From the NCBI GenBank assembly GCA_030704615.1, contig CM060734.1, forward strand, positions 36,410,042-36,474,041: DNA of 64,000 nt. The letters run 5' to 3'. Shown one piece after another: positions 9,742 to 22,500 of this stretch. Source of the stretch: Takakia lepidozioides (taxonomy: Eukaryota; Streptophyta; Takakiopsida; Takakiales; Takakiaceae). Each line of letters starts with the position of its first letter. Position 1 is the first letter of the stretch. A program made the translations under genes and the position numbers. The notes under the pieces were generated by a model. The model ran no database searches. It was not told the DNA's origin and saw only the letters and a program-made list of their open reading frames with translations.

Positions 9742-12186
9742 GGCGGCCTCGAGTCTAAGAAGTTCACGGTGGACCTGAGCAAGCCGATTGTTTTCCATGT
9801 TAGACTTCAAACTTTAATTTTGAGCACCTAATCTCGATGGTTTAAGCCATTGAATCCTCACATCTTTGCTGGATTATCTATTGTATTATGATACTTACAT
9901 CATCCGATTGTTGAATTTGTTGATGTGTGGTGAATCTTACGTTCTGATGGTGCGTTGGATCGCTCTTCTGTGTATGTACGTAAAGCTAGCCTTACGAAGA
10001 ATTTTTTGTTTGTACTTTTCAGGTTGGCCATCTCGGGGAAGAATATGACGACTGGGTCCACCAGGCGATACTTCGTAAGACCCCTCAATTTTTTGGAAAT
10101 AGTATCCTTGAGGTATATTGGAGTGGTTCTAACAAGAACTTTGATTTTGAACACCCCCGAAAGTAATGGAAATGCCATGCACCTCTAGCGTTTAATTTGC
10201 AGCGTTCATCCGTTCTGTACTAGTTCCCGAGAGCCATTTCAGCATGCCATGTCTCTGCCATGTGCTTGAGGATTGCTCCGAGACTTCTCAGTCACAGTGT
10301 CCGAAGCATTCTCGTGTAGCAGCACAACCTTGGATATTATTAGCCAGTATGTATAACATCATGACTGCTGTTTAAATGCATGCTACTGAAACTGCTGTTT
10401 CTGATTGATGCAGTTTTTTACTCGTACAAAGTGGTGGGTCATCCCAATGATATGGCTGCCAGTTATGAAGTGGACACTAGTGAAAGCCTTGGCCGATGGG
10501 CTGCCTGCCCCGTTCATTGTACCGTCATTTATGTCAGGGGTTTTCCTGTGGACGTTTTTTGAGTACTGCATGCACCGTTTTGCTTTCCACGCAAAGGTTT
10601 CAAGCTTTTGGTGAGAACTGTTCTTTCAGTCGATGCCAAACTTCTATACGTTGTTTGCTGAAGATGGTAGAAATTCTCTAGTTCTGCTCTTGGGGTCAGT
10701 AACGACCATCGAGAAACCATCAACAGCGTGACTAATAACTTGCATGAGTATAGTACGTGGGTATATTCACAAAGTGACTTAACGCTATTTGAAACCTGGA
10801 TATTTAAGAGAGATCTAATTTACGGATGCGTTTCTCCTAGACTCGCCAGATCACGGTCCGACAGATCGCCCCTCGCCGAGACGTTTGTATATACAGACTT
10901 GTACTATCTCTCATGGACCTTGCTTTCTCTGGAACAGGGCAATCACAGTTCATTATCTTCCCATGGATTCCCCCACAAGCACCCAATGGACGCAGATCGA
11001 CTTGTATTTCCTCCATTGTTTACCTTCATCTTTGCTTTTCCTGTAAGTATATGAATTCCGCAATATAACCTCTCAAGCGATGTCGCCAGAATTCTAGCCA
11101 GAATTGCAAACTTCCATCCAGGCCGTGCAAGAAATCTAGAGATTATATTCCTAGAAAAACGGAGGTAAAGGAAGATTGAGGAGATATCGAACGAGATTTA
11201 CCAGGGAGACGGAAAGGATTATGCACAAGTGGAGCATGGCGTACATTAACAGTCACCGAATGTTCTAAATCACCTCAGAATTAGAGATGATAGTATTGAG
11301 ATGATAGTAGCACTGGTACGCTAGCTACCACATGATTATGCCGAGATTATGCAGATGGTTCATTATTAAATCTGTCTCCCCCAATATTATTGTGCAGCTG
11401 TGGCATATAGGCAAGCTACTGTTTCCCCGCGGTGTGGCTCCTGCGGTGTCTGGAGGGGTGGTATTTGGGTACATCGTGTACGACCTTACCCATTTCTTCC
11501 TTCATTACGGTGCTGCATTCACGAAGCAGCTGTACGAGATGAAGGTATGGTCCAGTCCTTCAGTTGGGCCACTAGTCTGCATTTCGAGTAGGCTCGTTGA
11601 ATGCTTGACAGTTACCATGAGGGTACTAGTTCATTTAATCGGCCAGACGCCACATATCAGTAACTTATTCATACATGCTTCATATGTTCATTTGACTGTT
11701 CTTATCTGTACGTTATGCACCATATCTTTTGACACACCAACCTCCGTGTAGTTGAGAAGCGTATTGCTGAAAGATTGGCGACAATTCGCCCGTTGGGATA
11801 GACCATCTATCTAGCTGAGATCTCGCTCTCCTTGATTCTCAATAGATATTTTGGTGTCTTGATTATTCGATCCTAGAGTCCTGCAGTTTGCAATTCTGTT
11901 CTTGTTACAGAAGTCACGGATTGTAGCACAATGTCAGATGAAATTGAAGGGTTCAAGTTTCTGCTTCTTGATGCAGAAACTCCACTCTGACCACCATTTC
12001 AAGAACAAGATGTACATCTACAGCTTCGGTGTCACAAGTAGTTTTTGGGACAAGGTGTTTGGTACTCTGCCACCCACCAATCAGGGCTCCAAGAAGCAGA
12101 GAGTTCACCAACTATATGCGCCGAAGTGTATGATGAACAACACAACAAGAGCTAAGGATGCTGTGGGCAGAATATACCTTTTTTGA
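9742..12186 (+). CDS. FAH1: fatty acid 2-hydroxylase (FAH1 type), 5' end and one His box damaged
   Basis: Family role: di-iron/zinc ER membrane enzyme that 2-hydroxylates the fatty acyl part of sphingolipids. Exons seen: about 9742-9798 (KKFTVDLSKPIVFH), 10023-10112 (VGHLGEEYDDWVHQ), 10414-10610 (WWVIPMIWLP to EYCMHRFAFHAK), 10938-11042 (HGFPHKHPMDADRLVFPP), 11398-11544 (YIVYDLTHFFLHY), 11977-12186 (KLHSDHHFKNK, GVTSSFWDKVFGTLPPT, stop). His boxes HRFAFH, HxxxH (HFFLH) and HSDHH are present. The box normally written HG-x-HHKH reads HGFPHKH, so one His is Pro. Exon 1 has an in-frame stop at 9706 and no in-frame ATG; ATG 9693 is one base out of frame. Exon 4 in phase with exon 3 gives AITVHYLP and then shifts frame; using an acceptor 11 bases later (10949) keeps the frame open but deletes conserved residues. 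It may be decaying. Family identity is firm, function is not. Confidence 0.7.
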
Positions 12187-13578
12187 GGCAAATTACGAAG
12201 CAGAAGATTGCCGCTCAACGATGCTGGCCCATTATGCCTTCGTAAAAAACCTTCTCAGACGGGAAGTTTCATCCTGGCAGGGAGGAGCGTACCTTACCTT
12301 CCACCAGGCATAAGAACACCTAGAGAGCCTTTCGAAAATTGGTAAGAGACAATTTTGGAGGGGCCATGAAGGGGCAAGTTGGTTTTGTTTACAGGTGATA
12401 GGGCAGCTGACTCCCCTTCCCTCTTTCACTCTCAAGCATTCTTAAACAGTGGAAGGGCCTCATCAGCTGGCCTCTATACATAATGGGCAGTTTTTTCATA
12501 ATTGGCTGTTTCACTTTGAACGGCTCATTATGTCCTGCAGCTAATCACATGCCCCATAATCTGCCCCCAAAATCCTTCATGGGAGGGGGCCCATTTTGCC
12601 TCCTAGTGAGTCTCTAGGGTGAGAGCTACCCTTGCCTTAGATACTCACTAGGAGGCAGAATGCGCCCTAGAGTGCATTCTCTAGTACATACAAGATTATA
12701 GTTGAGCTGGTCAAGGCAAGTTAAGAGCTTGTGTGATTGGAGAGTATGGTATAAATCATTGCCCACAACTTCTGTCCCCATGTTAGCTTGAAGTTGGGAA
12801 GTAGTTGTCAAACAGCTTACAAACGGTAAGCTATTTGACCACAACTTCATTAAAAACATGTCAATATATTCCTTGAAAGGTGCTTTCAGACTAAAGCATA
12901 TGTCTAGACGTTTTCATAGAAAATAACCTAGTCGTTGACAACCTAACTTAGTTGGAGTAACCAGGCTAGTTGTTCCCGCATCCCAACAACTATCTTACTC
13001 ATTTCAGAAATTTATTATATATGTATTTTAATTGTATAGCACTTGAGCGATTGATGTCAAACCTACGTTGAAAAAAGAAAAGAAAACCTATGTCTCATTG
13101 CGCATCCCGTGGGGATGAATAGCCTTGAAACCGAACAATTAGAAGCTTGATTAGTTTAAAAATGGGTCAAACTTACACTCCGGTTAAATCACTGAGAAAC
13201 AAACTACATCTACACAATCTCTACGCCTAGGGAAGACTAAGAAGAGGGAGGCCAAGTTATCAAGGCATTGGATTGTGGTTGTAGCTAGTTCGCAGACAAG
13301 GAGAAGTTTCAAATTGATGGTTGGGTTTCGGTATGTGCAGGCTTTTGAAACGTGCCTGCATCATAAAGTTGATAGACATGTGGCATTGTTTCCTAAGTTC
13401 TTTAATTGATTGGAGCACGCATCATCCAATTTTCCCAAGGCCGGGAGTTCACCTTTCTTCAGCAACCACAAATTCAATGCCTCTTTTGGGACCTTCAACC
13501 TCCCAGAGTTGAACAGCTTTCTAGGCATAACCTCTGCCATCCCTGTCAACCTTTCACCCAGGTCAGGCAAAATTCCAG
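12187..13578. other. intergenic, no gene recognised
   Basis: This separates the 3' ends of two convergent genes. Direct duplicates of the wording cctagtgagt/actcactaggagg occur as an imperfect inverted pair at about 12600-12656. No coding signal was found. Confidence 0.4.
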
Positions 13579-16500
13579 TTAAATCCTTGTGACCTGAGGC
13601 CTTCTGTGATTCGTGACTAGATGATCCATCATGTCCATTCGAAATAATTTGGTTATGTCCCTCTCTTTCACAAGCCCGAGCATTGCTGGCCTTTGATAAT
13701 ATTGGGATGGTTTTCTACTTCGCAAGAATGTTGCCAAAGGGTTAAAATTAAATCCTCCCAAATCTGGCTGTACTGAGGAGGCTCTTGACGAGTGGTTGGG
13801 AGACTCATCTGGAGTGGAGGGGACTTCATTGCCCAAACACACAGCTGGAAGCCCGAGCTCAGTTTGAAGAACTTGCAAAACCGCGTCTCGGATAACTGGC
13901 ACTCCATGAACCTCACTCCGATGTCCTACCCCAGTAATGATCACAAGGTCATCTTGGATTCCATCATCATTACTACAACGCTCTTTGATGATTCGAAGAA
14001 CAGCTAACACTGCTGTCCGTGCCTCCCCCTTGGAAAGCCCATGCAGATCAATGATAAGGTTATTCATGTTAGATTGGCTGCGAGCATGTACCGCCACCTT
14101 CTGCAGCAAAAGCTCTGTGTACTCTGGGTTGCCCCTTTCCTCATATTCCAACCCACGTCTTATGTGAGCACGGCCACCGTGGTCCTCAATCACCCCTTCA
14201 GCCCACTCTTTAAGCAGTCCATGTAGTAGGAAATCGTTGGGAGCATACCCTGCATCACGCATTTCATCGTATATGGCCAGAGCACGCTGAACTTCATGGA
14301 ACTGCCCACATGTTCGCTGAGCTCTTAACAGTGTATTATAGGTCACCACATTAGGCCGTACTCCAGCCACCTTCATCTGCTCAAAGAAGCTAAATGCTTT
14401 GTCGGCACTACCTGCCTGAACACATGCCTTGATAATTGTTGTGTACAAAATCACATCGGGAGTCAGACCTGCTTCCTTTACCTCCTCCAAGACGTTTAAA
14501 CACCCTGGTAGATCCCCTGTGCCACTATACGCATCCATAAGAATTGACCAGCTCTTCAAGTCAGGCTCAAAACCCCAAGAAACCATCTCTGCCATGAGGG
14601 CCCGAGCACTCTGGGGCACTGCACCACAAGCCTTCATCAGAATGTTGTAAGTGACCACATTCGGCGTACACAAAGAACTTCTAGCTCCAACTTTTTGAGT
14701 AAAAACCTCCTTGGTCTTGTAAATCCTGTCTGTCCCATTAAGGCCAGTTTCATTCCTTTCAATGTTACTAAAAGCCACTACATCAGCCTTTGATGCTGTT
14801 TGATGATTAATTTCAGACTTGCTGTTTGCCTCTCCGTCTTCAACCTCTCCACTAGGCCACCCATAGGCTAAACCTTTTGAATCAACCGCTCCAAAGGACT
14901 GAATTCGCCCACTTCGTTTCCACTCTTGAAAGAGTCCAAAGGCCCGATCATACTGGCCACCCTTAACACATGCATGGATGAGCACGCTATAGCAATTCAC
15001 ATTGGGGCTACAACCTGCCCCCAACATTTCATCAAATGACCGAAATGCTTGCTCCACCTGGCCGGCATTTGCACATGCTCCAATTACAGATGTCCATGTC
15101 ACCACATTCGGTATCACTCCAGCTGCCAGCATGTCAGCTTTCACTTTCAAAGCTTCTTCCCACATCTTAGCTTCTCCAAATACCTGCCCACCAAGTGGTT
15201 CAAGTGCTGAGATAAAGAAAAAAAGAGACGAATGAAGAAACTGTACTATCTCCAGACCCCTGCATACCCTTTTTCAAATGCAAGTCATGTCCTCCAAAAA
15301 TTGTGTAACATCATTGACTTTGGCACACAGCATTTCCTATCTCGTGGCACAGAATCCATGTGGTTCCTGCCAAACTTCCTCCTTGCCCAAGAAGGAAACT
15401 CGAACAAGTGTATTCCCTCAATAACAGACACAGCAGTGACTACTGTTATAGAGTTTAGTAGAAAAATGTCTACATTGATGAGGGTGCTGTAAGTGATAAC
15501 ATCCATTGTCAGATCCCCTCTAAGTTGCAGATCATGATAAAAATTGACCGCCAAGTCAGTATGGCCACTGGCACCACAGGCCTTGAGAAGAATATTGAAG
15601 GTTGTAGTGTCACCTGCCACTCCTGCACCCTGTTTGCCCCCATCAGTTTACCCCTCCTTCTCTCTTCTATCTGTTTCTCACTCTGTAGCTCCGTCCAAAC
15701 CCTGCGCAGCCACAAGGCTAAAGAAACAAAGCCTCCGCAACCCTCTCGCTCCACCACAATAAAATCAGACCTAGAAGCCCAGTTCAAGAACCATTCCCAA
15801 CAGTTGTCAACAAATGCAATGTACACAAATACCTGAAACACGTAAAGAGAACAAGGTCCAAATGGTTACCTGCATGTGATGGTACAAACGGTGGACCTCC
15901 TCCATGTTACCAATATTGGCATTGATGATGCTGTTGTAGATATACACATTTGGTAGGATTCCTCCCTTGATCATTCCCTGCTCACAGCCCAGCTACTCAA
16001 GAACTGCACAAAGTGCAACAGCGACAGAGTGACAGACAAGGAGAAAGTTGTTCACGACTGTCATACCAAAAACCTGGGGCACAGAAACGTGCTTTAGTTC
16101 TCTCTGTCTATCAGCAGAAACCACAAACAAATGTATTTCTAATGAATTGCTGCAAAACAGATTGACTACTTTCCTTTTAAGAAATACCAACAATCAAAAA
16201 CAAAAGTTGGTCAAGCTTCCAACCTCAAACACAACTGAGGCTTTGGAAGGCTCTCCACTTTGGCCACAGGAATCAATCAGTGCACGGTATGTAAAAGTGT
16301 CAGGTGATGCGCCCTCTTCTTTCATCAGGTCAAAGACACTGAAAGCAGATGCCAGTTCACCAAGATAGCCAAATTCACGAATTACGAGGTTGTAGTGCCT
16401 GACGTTGTGTGAGAGAAGTCGGACATAGCTGCACCAGGCCGTCTCAATGTGAGTTGTAGTTGTTGACCATTGCCTCTGCTCACTGGCTATAATGTATTCC

Positions 16501-19500
16501 CGTATAGCAACCTCAGATCCTAATCCTTCCAGAGCTTTGCAGGTTTCACCCAAAAGAGAGAGAGAGAGAGAAGACTCTGGCGTAACTAAAAAGCCACTTC
16601 ACCATGCGGCTACTGCCCCTTTTCGGGGGTGGGCTCTATTAGAAAAAAAGTAGTACCGAGTACCTGCAGCCAAGTTTATGAGGTCAATTGGTTGGTTTCA
16701 AGTTCAATTTATTTGTGATGATTGCTGTAAGGGATCTGATGGCGGTGAGGTGGATTTCTGTAGATCATTTGGATATGCCAGTAAGAGGGAGGAGGAGGTC
16801 AAAGTGGATGATCGAATAAGACTGTTGATGTGGATGCCTCCACGCACACCAGTTGTGATAACATGGAGTGGGCCGAGGCGCCAGCCTCGGCTCCTGAGAG
16901 CGGGGATGAGTGGGGCGTATTTTTCGCGTTTGGTGAGTATGGCTTTGTTTGGTTATCTGCCATGGCAATGTGTAAATTCTAGTATGTGGATGGTAAAGTC
17001 ACGGTGTGGGACAGATTGGGGAGATGACATGGGTAGGCCTTTGAATAAGAGGATGTCCGGGAAAAGGCATACAAGGCAGGAGCAAGAGGGGTGTGCGCAG
17101 GTACAGGGAAGTAGCCATGATGGTAGTGTGTGGTTAGGTGGGCGTTTTCACCCCAAATTGTCGTTGCACTCGCAGAGGGTGGCGTGTGAATGAATGGGTG
17201 TTGGTGAAGGGCCTAGATTTTACATCATACTAGAGAGTCCAACTTGAGAATAAGATACTATCAGATTCGAATAACCTACTAAAGGAAAGATAGTCGTTCG
17301 CATATACCACTAATGTATGCCATTGGGCTGCCAGTGACATGCTAGAAAACACGAAGTTGATTCAGCATTGCTCCTCTAGCCCCTTAGTTAGCAAGATTTG
17401 TGACAGATTTGGCCATTAAGCAAGAGAGACAAGTTGAAACCACTCCTTTAAAATGCATCAGCAACCTGTTGCTCTCGTTATAACAAATGAACCACCTCTG
17501 GTACCTTAGTTCAAGGACTTTGGAAAGAGGAAAACTCAATTACCTGGAACCAGATTGGCATCAGCTGTATCTGATACTACAGCAATGTCAGTCAATGCCA
17601 GCACTACAATCAATACTCAAGTACAGTGGGATAGACTTCAATGTGCACGAGCTCCATCGTAATTTTGGGTTGATTTTGGAACCTGGTTGTTAAAACCCAA
17701 GGACTGACTCTCTTAGGGGTTGTCCCATGAGGATTGTGCCGTCAGGATATTTCATGACAAGGTCAATGACTGACTTCTCTCTCTCTCTCTCTGTGGGCAC
17801 CATTTCATTTCATTTCTCTGTGGTCAAAAAATTGTCTGATGAAAATGATGTTGGGCAGAAAACTTCCCTGAACTTGTTTCCAGTCTGTGACATGGGGGAG
17901 GACTCATGGATGATCTCAAGGGTCTACCCACTCTCGGCACTAGACTGAAATTTAAACTCAGGGCAGGAAGCCTACCTTTGAACAGCAGACTTAAGCAGAG
18001 AGGAAAGGGAGAGTGCAATTTCCCGTTGTGCGGGCAACCTGAAGACAATATTCATTTTTTGATTCACTGTCCGGGGTTCTCTCACCAGAGAGACACTCTA
18101 CTCAAATCTATCAAGGAAATTGTGCCTGTACCTATGTTTACCAACATTGAAAGTCGCGAGGCTGAGCCAAAAGCCCAGGCCCTTCTGGGGTCTAGTTATT
18201 GGGCAAACCACACACAGCAGATTGATGCTTGTGTGAAGGGATTTCTAGAGGATATCTGGAAAACCCGGATCAATGCTTTATACCAAGGTAAGTCTTACTA
18301 CCAATGTCAGCCCCTGACAGAGGTAGGTTCTGTCCCTTTGTGTTCTGCTCAAACTGGGCGCGGGGTCAATGGCCACAAGGCTACGGCAAACAACGTCTTA
18401 TAAGTACATTCTCTCTCTGTGGGTCTACCCACTCTCGGCACTAGACTGAAATGTAAACTCAGGGCGGGAGCCTACCTTTGAACAGCAAACAGATGCAGAG
18501 ACGGAAGGGAGATTGCAAATGCCCGCTGTGTGGATAACCTGAAGACAATATCGACTTTCTGATTCATTGTCCTGGGTACTCTCACCTGAGAGATGCCCTC
18601 TTGAAATCCATCAAGGGATTTGTTCCTGTACCTCTGCTAACCAAATTTGAAAATCTCGAGGGTGAGCCAAAAGCCCAGGCCCTTTTGGGGCCTAGTTATT
18701 GGGCAAATCACACACAGCTGATTGATGCTTGTGTAAAGGGATTTCTAGAGAATATCTGGAAAACTCAGATGAATTGTCTGTTCCAAGGCAAGTCATACTA
18801 CAGGAGTCAGCCAGTTTCTGTCCTTTTGTGTTCAGCTCAAACTGGGCACGGGGTCAATGGCCGCAAGGCTACAGCAAATGTCATCCTATGAGTACATTCT
18901 CTCTGAGCCAAAAGCCCAGGCCCTTTTGGGTTCTAGTTATTCGGCAAATCACACACAGCAGATTGATGTTTGTTTGAAGGGATTTCTGGAGGATATCTGG
19001 AAAACTCGGATCAATTGTCTGTTTCAAGGTAAGTCATACTACCAGCATCAGCCCCTGACAAAGGTAGTTTGTGTTCCACTCAAACTGGGCACGGGGTCAA
19101 TAGCCACAAGGCTATGACAAACAAGGTATTATGAGTACATTCTCTCTCTCTCTCTTCCGCCCACATATCCTAAGTTAATCCAGATATCCTAAGTTAATCG
19201 ACTCTATATCTTGGAAACAGGACCGCCCTGTCAAACAGGCTAAGTCCTGGCAGAAGAGAGTAGAAGAGATCCTCAAGGACCTGGACCTGGATCCGCAAGT
19301 CTTGACCCTGCTGGATAAATCTGACTTAGAGGCTGTAGTGTCCTCAGCCATGTCTGTTGCCATGAGATTGTCTGATGAAAATGAAGTTAGGCAGAAAACT
19401 TCCCTGAACTTGTTTCCAGTCTGTGACATGGGGGAGGACATCTTGGATGACCTCAAGGGTCTACCCACTCTCGGCACTAGACTGAAATTTAAACTCAGGG

Positions 19501-22500
19501 CAGGAAGCCTACCTTTGAACAGCAAACAGAAGCAGAGAGGAAAGGGAGAGTGCAATTGCCCGTTGTGTGGGCAATCTGAAGACAGTATTCATTTTCTGAT
19601 ACACTGTCCGGGGTTCTCTCACCAAAGAGACGCTCTCTTCAAATCTATTAAGGGAATTGTGCCTGTACCCCTGTTTACCAACTTTGAAAGTCTCGAGGCT
19701 GAGCCAAAAGCCCAGTCCCTCCTGAGGCCTAGTTTTTGGGCAAATCACACACAGCAGATTGATGCTTGTGTGAAGGGATTTCTAGAGGATATCTGGAAAA
19801 CCCGGATTAATTCTTTATATGGAGGTAAGTCTTACTACCAACGTCAGCCCCTGACAGAGGTAGGTTCTGTCCCTTTTGTTCCCGCTCAAACTGGGCGCGG
19901 GGTCAATGGCCACAAGGCTACGGCAAACGACGTCTTATGAGTACAATCTCTTCCGCCCACAGTGGACACAGGGTCTATGGCCACAAGGCTATGGCAAACA
20001 GCATCTCATGAGTTCTCTCTCTCTCTAAAATCTCACGAGTACATTCTCTAAACCTCAACTAGACCAAAAATTAAACTCAGGGCAGGGAGGCTACTTTTGA
20101 ACAGTAAACAGATATAGAGAGGAAAGGGAGTTTGTCAATGCCCAATATTGGCGTCCCGAAGACAGAATCCATTTTCTGATACAATGTCAGAGGTACTCTC
20201 ATCAGAGAGTGGCCCACTCACACACAGCAGATTGATGCCTGAGCCCCTCACAAAGGTAGTGTATGTTCCCTTTGGTTCCACCCAAACTGGGCGTGGGGTC
20301 TATGGCCACAAGGCTATGGCAAACAACATCTTATTAGTACCTTCTGTGTGTGTGTATGTGTGTGTGTGTCTCTCTCTCTAAACTCTCTCTTAATAGTGAG
20401 GTTAAAAGGACCAAGCTTTGCAACGTTATCAGGCCCTTTTTGGAGTACCCATACTCACTTTGGTGTCGATAACTCCAACCATGCTAAATCTCTAGAAGCC
20501 ATTTGATGTGATGAGTTCAAGGTCAGATGGTGAGGTCAGTCTTTGGAAGCAAGACCGTCCTGTTAAACAGGCTAAATCTTGGCGGAAAAGGGTAGAAGAG
20601 ATTTTCAAATATCTGAATATTAGCCCAGAAGAAGCGACCCTGCTAGACCCTGCTAGATGCAGCTGACTTGGAGGTTGCAGTGTCTAATGCCATGTCGGAT
20701 GCCCGAAGACTGTTCTATGAAAATGAAGTTAGGCATAAAACTTCCCTGAACTTGTTTCTCGTCTGTGACATGGGCAAGGACCTTAAGGATGATCTCAGAC
20801 CTACACTCGGCACTAGACTGAACTTTAAACTCAGGTCGGGAAGCCTAACTGTGAACAAACAACAGATGCAGACAGGAAAAGGAGATTTTAATTGCCCGAT
20901 GTGCGGGCAGCCTGAAGGCAATATCCATTTTCTGATACATCGTCTGGGATATCCTCACCAGACAGCTTGTGCTCTTTTTGCACTGTGCATCTACTAAGGC
21001 AACAAGGCCTGCACAATTTGAACACATCTTTCTCTCTCCAGTCTGCGCCCTCATGACATATATGCGACTGAAATCGGCAGATTCAAGGACATGTTGGTAT
21101 GCTAGGGTCCCGCTTTCTTTGACTGACACGGCTGATCTGTTATATCCCTACTACCTCATAATCCACAAGGTCTGGAAATCTCTTCTAAATCTGACTGCAA
21201 CAACTGATTAGGCAAGAGCTGATGCATCAAGCAGACATGGAAATCACAAGATCCCCTTGCTTAACCATGCTGCAGTATCATGAGACCTTCATGGTCCTCT
21301 GTGATGACATAATCATACAACCCAACTACTTGTTTGCACAGCTTTCTACACCTCTAATACAGGCATAGGGAGGGTTCCAGGTGGAATCCCAGTCTGAGTA
21401 TGGAGATAGGCAGATGGGAGAAACAATAACACAGTGAACACTTATGCCCGCCAGTGCTACAGAAGACAGGAAGGAGATTGAGACTGAGGAACATGTCTTC
21501 TTTCGCTGTCTGCTCTACTATGAAATCAGGGGCCACTTTACTGTCTCTTCAGAGACAGCCAATGCTAACAGAGATCTTCCATTATGAGGACCAGATGCCT
21601 GGAGGCATAACGTCATGAGTCTCTCAAACTTAGGGAATCTCTCGCTATGACAGTAGTTTTTGGGCTTGTGTAGGGCCCCACCTGTTTTCCCATGAGCTCT
21701 TTGAGCTTCCCACGGATGTTAAACAGTTTTCCATCTTCCTTCCTCTGTCCATTGTGGGTGTGTTTTGGAAAGTAAAGCCTATTCTGAAGCTTCATACTAC
21801 TAAGCCTTCACATTACTGCAGAGAGAAGCAATGCGCTTCACCAAAATAATTTTGCAAAGTCTACTAATCACATGGCTTCATAGACATAACTTGTCATTAA
21901 AAAAATGAATAACAGGGCGAATACCTGTGAACCAGGTCAATGCTACGTGTGCGCACACAACCCGCAACCACCAGGCTGGGTTCAGCCAGCTTCTTTACAA
22001 GGAACCCGCAGTCTGAATGCATAAAGAAACAAATCAATACGATCACCTAGTATGTCAAAAATATCTCCAACCACATACAGCCTTAGACCCACAGTTGCTG
22101 TGGGTCCATAAGCAAATCACAACAAGGTCTTGCTGCCCAACCAATTGGCAAAAGTCACCTACCTGTGACCCAAGATGAAACTATGCTTTTGCACCAACAG
22201 CACAACCCTGAGAATGCACTAGCATGTTTCAAACATAGCTCAACCTCTCTGCCCACGACCGGCTGTACAGGACTAAGGCAACAAAGCACCAAAGTCCAGA
22301 GGCTCAGAAGGCTCACTAGGATTGACTATGTCTACATTTACGTCTCCGCGGAACAATTGAGGTTTGATATGCTGTTTTGATTTCTTTCAGTGGTTACGTT
22401 GCATAGACTCCCTCTGGACCTCCTGTAGACAAAATATTTCTTTCTGTGTTCTTTCTTTCTCTCTCCCCTTTTCTTTCAAACCCTTTCCTGTCCTTATCGT

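Larger units (their letters stand above)
17815..20990 (+). mobile_element. head-to-tail array of LINE 3' ends
   Basis: At least six copies of the same LINE C-terminus lie in the same orientation inside intron 2 of the PPR-SMR gene. The best copy (19180-19945) encodes RLKFKLRAGSLPLNS, a zinc-ribbon CPLCGQSEDSIHFLIHC, WANHTQQIDACVKGFLEDIW and a terminal NGHKATAN motif. Each copy ends with a near-identical sequence (cttatgagtacattctctct) running into CT/TC microsatellite. C-x2-C-x8-H-x3-C knuckles of this kind end many plant LINE reverse transcriptases. Reverse transcriptase palm and endonuclease are absent, so all copies are 5'-truncated. Confidence 0.75.

Noticed and set aside
13792-15235. Plus-strand frames opposite the PPR-SMR exon 6
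   Set aside because: They are shadows of the strongly coding minus strand and match no family.
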